Shown here piece after piece: positions 56,637-64,000 of a stretch of DNA of 64,000 bases (the first letter of the stretch is position 1; each line of letters starts with the position of its first letter). Location of the stretch: the NCBI GenBank assembly GCA_023091665.1, contig JALJCQ010000023.1, positions 682,001 through 746,000 of the forward strand, read 5' to 3'. Below the pieces are notes generated by a model, which saw nothing but the letters and a program-made list of their open reading frames with translations, ran no database searches and was not told the origin of the DNA. The translations under genes were made by a program, and so were the position numbers. Source of the DNA: Pythium myriotylum. Lineage: Eukaryota; Oomycota; Peronosporomycetes; Pythiales; Pythiaceae.

Positions 56637-58784
56637 ATGGTCAACTCGACCGAGACACTCCCGTCTGCATCTTCGTCGCCGCCGCCGGTCGCCGCGTCCT
56701 TCGGCATCTTCTCGGACGCAGGCGAGCGCTGTCGCAATGCCACGGGCTACGACTTCCTCGTCGGCCAGCCGCCCAACCGCACGCAGATGCGCTACATGTG
56801 CGCCGACAGCGACTGCATCGTCGAGGCCAACTACTATCTCCTCAACGCGCATCTCAATCCGTTCCCTCCCGAGTCGTACTACCAGGGTCTCGCCGCCTTC
56901 GTTTATCCCCTAATGGACTTTTGTTACTACTACCACGAGCCAGGCGAGCCGTGCCCGACCGACTTCCTCGGCACGTTTCTCCGCAACATGAAAGAGCTCG
57001 TCGACGCGTGCGAGGCCAAATCCGGCTTCTCTTTCCAGCGTGATCTGCCGCCCAACAAATCCTACGTTGGCGGCGAGAACAGGGACAAGCTCCTCGGTCT
57101 CTGCAAGTCGAAAGACTGCGAAAACCTGCTCAAGCGGCTCTATGTCAAGCCCATTGTGCGCACGTGCCAGCCCTTCCCGACGATGGAAGACCGGGACCCT
57201 GCTCCCTACGCACAGCTGCGCGACGAGTTTGTGATGCCCTACGTCGACGTTTGTGATGTAGGGAGCACTGAGACGTGGTACATCCCTTTCTTCTATCACA
57301 CGACGAAGAACTTCGTGCGTTTGCCGGGTCCACTCCCAGGCGACCCAGTTCGCAACAAGAGCGAGCCATCTCCGTCATCCTACGATGGAAGCGGCTCGGC
57401 TGCAGTTGACGAAGTTGAGGGCGAAGATGATACAATTTCCTTCGCGGTGCAATGGCCACCGCCACCACCGGTCGAGTGGGTCGCGAACTGGGAGCAGAGG
57501 AAGGAAGCGCTGCCCCCCGGGACCACCGAGATCCCAGTTCTCTGGAGCCACAGCGAAGGCAGCAGCGGCAACGAGACCATGGTGATCGCTGTTGGCGATG
57601 GGACGCTGCTTCCGAGACCACCATCAACGACCACAGGGAGGTCTCATGAGCCTTCAACGAGCGACGCCACTACGCCTGTGGCGCAGACCGAGGCGAGCTC
57701 CAAAGAGAAGGTGCTTTTGTGGGGAGTTACAGTCAGCGTACTCGCGCTACTCGTGCTGCTGCTACTCTTTGTGTGGTACCGGCACCGCATTCGACGGACT
57801 AAGCTCTCGAAGACCAGTGACGTCTACCAGTCACTGGACTCGCGATCCAGCACCACGACGCGTTCTACCGGCGATTTGTCTTCCATGCACGGTCTCCTCG
57901 TGGCGTGCAAGGAAATCCCAGCGAACGACCTTGTGGAAATCGGCATCATCGGCGGTGGCGGCAGTGGCGTCGTGTTTCTCGTTCAGGACACGAGTGACGA
58001 GCATCTGCGCCTGCTCGCGTCCAAGCGCCTCCATCGCGATCAGCACTCGACCAAACAAGCAGACGCGTTTCTTGCGGAAATTAACTTAGCGGCCCAGCTC
58101 TCGCACCCACGCGTAGTGGAGTTCATCGGCGTCGCTGGGCTCCACAAGACCGAGCTCCAGGCGCTTTTTGAGTACATGCCAGGTGGCGACTTGAGAAAGT
58201 TTCTCGACCTCCAAACGCCGAACAACATCGAGTGGACTCCTCAGAAGCTGCAGATTGCCGTCGACGTCGCCGACGCGCTGACCTATCTCCATACGTTGGA
58301 GCCCACGGCGGTCGTCCACAGAGATCTCAAGTCGCGCAATATCATGCTCACACGTGATCTCCGCGCCAAGGTCTGCGATTTCGGCGTCGCACGCTCGCAG
58401 TCTGCCGATGCGTCCATGACCACGGGTGTCGGCACCAGTCGCTGGCTCGCACCTGAGGTGATTACCGGTGGCGGCGACTACGACGTGGCCTGTGACGTGT
58501 ATGCGTTCGGTGTGGTTCTCACGGAGCTCGACACGCATCGCGTGCCATTCTCCGACCTTGTGTACCCGAACGGCGACCAGCTCACGGACTTTGCCGTACT
58601 CGAGATGATCGTGACGCAGCAAAAGAGGCCCAGCCTAAGCGAGTCGTGCCCAGCGAGCATCGCTCGGCTGGCGAATCGTTGCCTATCGTTCGAACCGACC
58701 AAGCGTCCGAAAGCTACTGAGGTCGCCATTGCGTTGCGGTCTGTCCAGCGAGAGTTGGGTTGGGACAGTCGCGAGTTGCAATAG
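56637..58784 (+). CDS. Receptor-like TKL kinase C with two elicitin-type ectodomain modules
   Basis: Single exon, 715 residues. It is a paralogue of kinase A along its whole length. Shared features are NRTQMRYMCADSDC, PLMDFCYYYHEPGEPCPTDF, VDACEAKSGFSF, LCKSKDCENLLKRLYVKP and LPGPLPGD. The stalk is shorter and acidic. The membrane helix (VSVLALLVLLLLFVWY) is near residues 357-380. Kinase: GGGGSGVVFLV, LLASKR, VVHRDLKSRNIML, DFGVARS, LAPEV; predicted active. As with kinase A, the N-terminus (MVNSTETLPSASSSPPP) lacks a signal peptide, so an upstream exon may be missing or export is unconventional. Confidence 0.8.
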   Translation: MVNSTETLPSASSSPPPVAASFGIFSDAGERCRNATGYDFLVGQPPNRTQMRYMCADSDCIVEANYYLLNAHLNPFPPESYYQGLAAFVYPLMDFCYYYHEPGEPCPTDFLGTFLRNMKELVDACEAKSGFSFQRDLPPNKSYVGGENRDKLLGLCKSKDCENLLKRLYVKPIVRTCQPFPTMEDRDPAPYAQLRDEFVMPYVDVCDVGSTETWYIPFFYHTTKNFVRLPGPLPGDPVRNKSEPSPSSYDGSGSAAVDEVEGEDDTISFAVQWPPPPPVEWVANWEQRKEALPPGTTEIPVLWSHSEGSSGNETMVIAVGDGTLLPRPPSTTTGRSHEPSTSDATTPVAQTEASSKEKVLLWGVTVSVLALLVLLLLFVWYRHRIRRTKLSKTSDVYQSLDSRSSTTTRSTGDLSSMHGLLVACKEIPANDLVEIGIIGGGGSGVVFLVQDTSDEHLRLLASKRLHRDQHSTKQADAFLAEINLAAQLSHPRVVEFIGVAGLHKTELQALFEYMPGGDLRKFLDLQTPNNIEWTPQKLQIAVDVADALTYLHTLEPTAVVHRDLKSRNIMLTRDLRAKVCDFGVARSQSADASMTTGVGTSRWLAPEVITGGGDYDVACDVYAFGVVLTELDTHRVPFSDLVYPNGDQLTDFAVLEMIVTQQKRPSLSESCPASIARLANRCLSFEPTKRPKATEVAIALRSVQRELGWDSRELQ

Positions 58785-59007
58785 TTGTGTCAAGTCAAAT
58801 TTATAGCATCAAGTGAATTGAGTAACATAAATCAAGTGATGAGATTGGATCTATGGTATAGAAAGCGAGGATGGAGACCGGAAGGCAAAGAACAAGGCGA
58901 ATCCGTTCTGAGGCTGGCATGGCGTGCGGCACTGCGTTCAAAGTGCAGCATCGACGCGATTGGCAGGCTCTCAAACAAGCGGGAGGAAGGGATCTCTAGC
59001 GGGCTGT

Positions 59008-60035
59008 CTAGTGGGACTTCTGGTTGTCGAGCGCGGCTGTGCGCTTGGCCTCGAGCTTGGCGATGACCGCGTCTTCGAGGCGGCGGATATCGTCCATCGT
59101 GAGTCCGAACCAGTCGTCCGTGAGGCACTGCGCCTGGCGCAGCGTCGAGTGGAAGAGCTGGCGCTGCTGGTCGCGGATGATCTTTTCGACCTTGCCCTGG
59201 ACACCCCAGTAGTCGAAGTTGACGCGCACGGCCTTGTAGCACGTCATGATCGGGTCCACCTTCTTCTGCCAGCCCTTGGTGAGCGGACCACGGCCAGTCT
59301 TGGTCGACTTGTAAGTCGCGGCGTCGTAGTCATCCTTGATTTCCTGCTTGGGCAGCTTCTCAGCAATGTCGAGGCTAGTCGCGGAAAGAAACACGTGAGT
59401 CGAGCCCTCGCTCGCAGCTCTATGAGAAGGTGGGACTTACTACTCAACCTTGCGCTGCTTGAGCTCGCTGCTCGACATGTTGAGCGCGTTCTCTGTGTCG
59501 CCGCGGTCCGCGAGGTGCTGCGACTCGATGCAGATGTAGAACTTGTTCTTGGCCAAGTAACCGTTCACGATGACGGTCACGCAGTGTGGGTACGAGTTCC
59601 AGGCCTCTTCAATGAGCACCATGCTGTCCTCTGGGCAGCTACAGATCTCGGCATCAGCACCCGTCTCCTCTGCTCTAGCGTGGACGTGGCAATCTTACAA
59701 GGCGGAGACGACGCTCGGAATGTGCGACTTGACGTAGTAGTGTTTGAGCGTGTACTGGCCCTTGTTGCGCGGCACGGTCCAGCCCGAGATGGCCGAGACG
59801 CCCATCTACAGGGAGCAGACTTTTTCAGACACGGAAAGACAGAGAGAAAGGGAGCGAGCGAGTCAGCGCGTACGTGTCCGTCCGTGTTGTCGTAGGGCTC
59901 GTTCTTGAGGATCTCGACGCCCTCGCCGTTGCCCGTCATCTTCTCGCTGGCGTCCACGACCATATAGAGCTGCGCAACTTGGAACTCGGGCACGGTCATG
60001 TGCAGCGGCACGCGGAACTCGTGGATCAGCACCAT
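59008..60035 (-). CDS. Phosphatidylinositol transfer protein (PITP, START-like)
   Basis: Four exons: 60035-59874, 59805-59699, 59638-59444 and 59374-59008, in-frame total 276 residues (animal PITP-alpha/beta ~270). PITPs exchange phosphatidylinositol and phosphatidylcholine between membranes and support phosphoinositide signalling. Family motifs: [84 protein letters not shown] and [11 protein letters not shown]. The C-terminal [16 protein letters not shown] is almost identical to the animal protein. The gene is divergent from the TPR gene. Confidence 0.9.
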
Positions 60036-60654
60036 GGTCGGGAGGGAGGCGGGGGCGTCGGGAAGTGACGCCGGGGAGTTCCCACGCGGCTGACATTCTG
60101 GAGGGGCCTCTATTCGAAGGTAGAAATAACCTCTCTTTTCCAATGCCCAGACCCACTGGTGTGACAGATGTCGACGCTTTCCTTTCACTTGAAACCTTTG
60201 ACGTCGTATATATTGCGAGATCGCATTGATAAGATCATGGCAGCGGCAGAGAGGTTAGACTAGACCAGTAGGTACAGTGGCAGGTCCCCCTCGAGCGAGT
60301 GACGTCAGCAGGCCATGACTGCAGTCGTCCTGAACTCAACGCAGCGAGCGGAGGCGACGAGCGGAAGCGGCGCGCGCCGTCGCCGACGCCTGCGCGAGGC
60401 CTGCGCGAGGCGGCCTCCACTGGTGCGTGGGCGGCGACGGCGCCGTCGCGGCGGTCAGCCCGTCAGGATCAAACCCTACCTTCACGCAACATCCCAACTG
60501 AGATGGGTTCACGAGGTGTGGACCACACCACGCGTCCCAGATGGCTTGGAAAGTATAGAATTGTAATATACGGGTTCGTTTTGGATAGTATTGAAAGAAA
60601 AGTGTCTATGTGTCCTTTCATGATCTCTGCACGAGCAACACCACAAGAACGGTC
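60036..60654. other. Divergent promoter region between PITP and the TPR gene
   Basis: About 620 nt. Contains a short direct repeat of GCCTGCGCGAG (about 60389-60412) in a GC-rich stretch. No gene is supported. Confidence 0.45.
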
Positions 60655-61634
60655 ATGGCGCAGCGGCAGGAGCGAGAGCCCAGCGACGAGTGGGAGCTCG
60701 TGGCAGCCAACGACGTGCAGGCAGCGGACGCGCTCAAGCAGGAGGGCAACGCGCTCTTCCAGCAGCGCAAGTACCTCGACGCTGTGCAAGTGTACGCGCG
60801 AGCGCTCGCGTTGGTCCCTGGCGACTTCGGCCATCTCAGTGCGGACGACGCGCACAGTCTCGCAGAGCTAGAGGTCGCTGTGCGCCTGAACAGGGCGTTC
60901 GCATACCTACAGCTTGAAGACACCAATTTACATACTTATGCGGAAGACGACTGCTCGTTCGTACTGGCCAAGCAAGCGCATTGTGTAAAGGCCTTGTACC
61001 GCCGTGCGGTGGTCCGCGAACGGCTGGGGAAGATCAAGGTACGCAAATAGGATTGATGGACACTAGGTGAGGCCGATGAGGATTGATGTTAGGTGAGTAC
61101 GTTCTGAAGGAAGCGCTTGATGATGGCGAGAGAATGTTGACGCTCGAACCAGCAAACCCAGCGGCGCTGGAACTGATCGCTCGGCTGCAGGAATCGTGGG
61201 CAGTCAGTGCCAAGCAGACAAGGACGGCAGATTGCGACCTAGCTCGTGCGCTAGATCAAAGTTGCACTATCTCCGACAGAGTGTCTTCAGTGCCGGCTGT
61301 GAGTGCGAGCCGCGTGTCGGCATTGGACGCCTGGAAGTCACTTCAAGATGAAGAACAAAGACTCCGTCGTGAATACTTGTACGACACAGCATCGAAGAAT
61401 ACGCGCAAGGCTGGGAAGCAAACCTCGAGCACTGCAAAGAACCGGACAAGAACCACTTCATCAAGGTCGAACAAACGTTCAGCGTATCGTGATGGAGAAG
61501 TTCTGTCCAAGACCGAGTCGATCTGGGCTACTCTAGTGCAAGAGGAAGCATCTACCGTCGCAGGCGCATACAAAACAAGAACGAGATCGACAACCCAGCC
61601 ATTGGCGGAGGGAGGGACGAAACTGGTTTTGTAG
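60655..61634 (+). CDS. TPR (tetratricopeptide) co-chaperone-like protein
   Basis: Two exons, 60655-61038 and 61098-61634, give 306 residues; the acceptor (GTGAG|TAC) was chosen because it keeps phase and restores a TPR helix. Three TPR-like units are visible: ADALKQEGNALFQQRKYLDAV, VRLNRAFAYLQLED, and VKALYRRAVVRERLGKIK joined to YVLKEALDDGERML. The C-terminal half is Lys/Arg/Ser-rich and unstructured-looking. Such three-TPR proteins often bind Hsp70/Hsp90 tails, but the diagnostic clamp residues were not checked. It is convergent with RAD54, only a few bases apart. Confidence 0.7.
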
Positions 61635-61637
61635 CTT

Positions 61638-64000
61638 CTATTCATCCCAGTCGATGTAACGAGGGGCTTGCAAACGCGAACGACGGAATCGCAGACCACA
61701 GCCAGCGCACAGATCTCGTCGGGCAGGATTCACAAGAGTGCAACGAGTGCAGGTCCAAACTTCTGGCGGGTTTGTTGTCTCGTTATGACTTGGAGGCTCA
61801 CTTTCTTTCATATCCATGTCAATGATCGGTGAAGATAATGGCTGCAGAGGTGGAGATGACGTGCGAGATGATGCAGTGGGGGTCTGTGGATGCAATGGTG
61901 ACGTTGTTCCCAATTTACTGATCGTCGGCAGCTGAACTGGGTCCTTATTGTCGTCATCTTCGCCGTCGTACCTCATAGTTCGCGGTTTCTTTGGTTGAGA
62001 CCATCTAGAGAGCTGATCGCTCTGGTGACCGAGAACCTGCTTGGTTTGAAGTTGAGAGCTGGCGCGTTTTGATGGTGAGGTTGTATCCTGACGTTCAACA
62101 TCGGATTTCACGACTTCAGGTGGATCTATTATGACAAAATCCGCGTCTGAGTCGGCATCGCTCTCGCTGTTTGCAACAGTGTCGTTCGACTTTTGACTCC
62201 ACTTATCCTGCTGCGATAAGGAGCGCGAGGTCTTGACGCCCGCTTTTGGCAAAGCCGTGGTTGACCTTGCCACGAAGTCCTCAGCTTCTATGTCACTTTC
62301 TTCAGAGGCAAAATCGTCGCTTTCACACGAACCCTCTTCCTCAGATTCGTCCACTTCAATCTCTTCAACTTTCTTTGACTTAGACGATTTTGACTTCGCA
62401 CGTGCAGCTTCTGCAGCTCGCTTCTTGGCTGCGGCGATCTTCTCCAACCTCTTTCTTTTCCTCTCCTCCTCTCGCACATTCTCCTGCCCCTCATTCTCTC
62501 CCATGTGGAAGTCCTGCAACAGCTGCCAGTCAACTCTACAACTGAACGCGAAACTAACGAGGTCTTCCCTCAAGTCGGCGATTGCGCGTTGCATGATATC
62601 GTCGTCCACAGAATCGTACGCACGATGATGACCCCAGTTGTTAAGATCTTCCTCTGGCGGCATACCAATCTGTGGGTGATAATGCTTCGGTGCCTCGGGT
62701 GAAACTTTTGGATTATCCACGATAGCCTCGTTGTGCTCCGCGTCACCGCCGCTCATCTCATCGTCGTCGACGATCTCAACTACATCCAAGCCCTTCCCGA
62801 GGCATCTCTCGCCTAGACCTCGCCATTGACACCTCTCACACTTCAGTTGGTCATGTGTGTCGGACACAGTATCTTTGTTCAGAATGAACAAGCGCTTCAG
62901 ATCCTTAGAGGAAAGAGAATTGACCTCCTCCTTGTCATCGACGATATTTTGCAGACCTTCTTTGGAGAGCTGTCGCTGAAAGATTTTCTCTTCTAGAGTA
63001 CCAGTCGCAAGAAATCGATACACAAAGCACATTTTCTTCTGGCCTTCACGCCAAACTCTTGCTGCCGCTTGCTTGTCGGTCGCAGGATTCCAATCTGGGT
63101 CGAACAACACGAGACGATTTGCACCAATAAGGTTCAGTCCACAACCGCCGGCTTTGCTCGACAGCAAGAAAGCGAACGAGTTGGTCGATGGGTCGTTGAA
63201 TGTATCAACAAGGTTCTTGCGCTTCTTTGCAGAGGTTGTGCCGTCCAGACGCACGAACGGCAACTGGCGTTCGCGACAAAGCGAAGACACCACGTCTAAT
63301 GTCTGCGTGTAGTTTGATACAATCACGATCCGATCGTTCGAGTGCTTCCGCATCATCTGCATAAGTCGATCTAGTAGCAGGAACTTGCCTGACCATTCAG
63401 GATGGCAAGTGCGATCTTGGCCTGAGCGACTCCTATACCCGTTCGAAGTTGGCCCCGACGTAGTCTCCACCATTGATGCAAAGTATGGTGCACAGCCTTC
63501 AAACCCAGGTAGCTTTGTGTTACTCTTTCCGGATTCATCAAAGATAAGAAGTGGGTGATTACAGAGCTTCTTCAACGCCGTAATGGACGACAATACATTT
63601 GCGCTCTCTTTTCGCATCATATCACGAAAGGCACTGGATTGTAGTAAGTGCGAGTAGAGCTGTTCTTGTAAAGGTGATAACGGACAGCAGATTACTTGCA
63701 TCAACTTTGGGGGCAGGTGCTTCGCGTTGAGAATATTCCCTCGTCGCAAGATGAACTGATTTACGATTTCGCATAGCATCGCAGAACAGGCTTGAGCAAT
63801 TTCTCGATCTTTGTCCGTCGAATCCGGCTCACGTCCAACGAGGATGGGGCCAAGATATTGCTTTCGAAATTCGCTCGGGGAGCCGAGAATGTTCGGATTC
63901 GTGAAGTCGACCATGGCGTAGAACTCCTCCAAGTCGTTCTGCATGGGCGTTCCTGACAGCAGAACTCGCTTACGACATGACAAAGACGAGAGCGCCCTAT
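61638..64000 (-). CDS. RAD54: RAD54-like Swi2/Snf2 recombination ATPase, C-terminal part, with RanBP2-type zinc finger
   Basis: Runs off the right edge; ~786 C-terminal residues present. RAD54 remodels DNA and drives Rad51-mediated strand exchange. Visible: motif III VLLSGTPMQNDLEEF, NQFILRRGNILNAKHLPPK, LKKLCNHPLLI, motif IV IVIVSNYTQTLDVV, motif V SSKAGGCGLNLIGANRLVLF, motif VI ARVWREGQKK, and KEGLQNIV followed by LKRLFILNKDTVSDTHDQLK. These match RAD54 rather than RDH54. After the usual C-terminus there are ~350 extra residues. They comprise a Lys/Glu helix, an acidic Ser-rich linker, and a final W-x-C-x2-C-x10-C-x2-C finger (VWTCTRC to CAGCGLRF). The Walker A half lies off the window. Confidence 0.9.
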   Translation of the reverse strand, partial: RALSSLSCRKRVLLSGTPMQNDLEEFYAMVDFTNPNILGSPSEFRKQYLGPILVGREPDSTDKDREIAQACSAMLCEIVNQFILRRGNILNAKHLPPKLMQVICCPLSPLQEQLYSHLLQSSAFRDMMRKESANVLSSITALKKLCNHPLLIFDESGKSNTKLPGFEGCAPYFASMVETTSGPTSNGYRSRSGQDRTCHPEWSGKFLLLDRLMQMMRKHSNDRIVIVSNYTQTLDVVSSLCRERQLPFVRLDGTTSAKKRKNLVDTFNDPSTNSFAFLLSSKAGGCGLNLIGANRLVLFDPDWNPATDKQAAARVWREGQKKMCFVYRFLATGTLEEKIFQRQLSKEGLQNIVDDKEEVNSLSSKDLKRLFILNKDTVSDTHDQLKCERCQWRGLGERCLGKGLDVVEIVDDDEMSGGDAEHNEAIVDNPKVSPEAPKHYHPQIGMPPEEDLNNWGHHRAYDSVDDDIMQRAIADLREDLVSFAFSCRVDWQLLQDFHMGENEGQENVREEERKRKRLEKIAAAKKRAAEAARAKSKSSKSKKVEEIEVDESEEEGSCESDDFASEESDIEAEDFVARSTTALPKAGVKTSRSLSQQDKWSQKSNDTVANSESDADSDADFVIIDPPEVVKSDVERQDTTSPSKRASSQLQTKQVLGHQSDQLSRWSQPKKPRTMRYDGEDDDNKDPVQLPTISKLGTTSPLHPQTPTASSRTSSPPLQPLSSPIIDMDMKESEPPSHNETTNPPEVWTCTRCTLVNPARRDLCAGCGLRFRRSRLQAPRYIDWDE

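Noticed and set aside
1..64000. CRISPR arrays, prokaryotic operons, insertion sequences or intact retrotransposons
   Set aside because: No spaced direct repeats, no transposase or reverse-transcriptase motifs, and spliced eukaryotic genes throughout.

Overview
The window is nuclear DNA from an oomycete, most likely a Phytophthora/Pythium-type species. The evidence is: elicitin-pattern cysteine domains fused to receptor kinases; short GT-AG introns of about 46-80 nt; very compact gene spacing with tail-to-tail gaps of about 40 nt; GC-rich third codon positions; and an otherwise general eukaryotic gene set (26S proteasome, TFIIH, kinesin-5, RNase H2, PITP, RAD54). No tools were run; families were recognised by eye and splice sites were chosen by reading frame and GT-AG rules.

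1-19.5 kb: 3' end of a cathepsin Z-like protease (+), a TSEN15-like tRNA-splicing endonuclease subunit (+), a protein-isoaspartate methyltransferase (+), a 2-oxoglutarate/Fe(II) oxygenase (-), cyclin H (+) tail-to-tail with CCDC12/Cwf18 (-), a protein with seven tandem C-C-C-H fingers (-), a sugar transporter (+), a ZNRD2/SSSCA1-like zinc protein (-) head-to-head with RNase H2 subunit C (+), an Eyes-absent phosphatase (+) tail-to-tail with a PPIL6-type cyclophilin (-), an SLC17-like transporter (+), and a divergent pair of small secreted acidic proteins.

19.5-37.5 kb: a 1210-aa mitochondrial-type PPR protein (-) head-to-head with proteasome ATPase Rpt4 (+), kinesin-5 (-) head-to-head with DEAD-box helicase DDX56/Dbp9 (+), an unidentified coiled-coil protein (-), a cationic amino-acid transporter (-), tryptophan synthase alpha (-) and TFIIH subunit Tfb4/p34 (-). 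A degenerate tRNA-like element lies between the transporter and trpA.

37.5-52 kb: a 3.3-kb gene-poor stretch with a decayed coiled-coil gene, then an 11.2-kb locus (40797-52037). This reads as one giant gene: RGG-rich N-terminus, ZNFX1-like SF1 helicase split by a Cys/His-rich insertion, NF-X1 zinc-finger array, and three CbxX/CfxQ AAA+ ATPase domains. It is broken by three in-frame stops and four frameshifts. It is either a recent pseudogene, a recoded gene, or a poorly assembled intact gene, and is the strongest candidate here for an unusual RNA-sensing/defence-like ATPase.

52-64 kb: three transmembrane tyrosine-kinase-like (TKL) kinases with elicitin-type ectodomains arranged +,-,+. They look like a local family of lipid/sterol-sensing receptors. 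They are followed by a phosphatidylinositol transfer protein (-), a TPR protein (+) and a RAD54 recombination ATPase (-) that runs off the right edge and carries an extra C-terminal RanBP2-type zinc finger.
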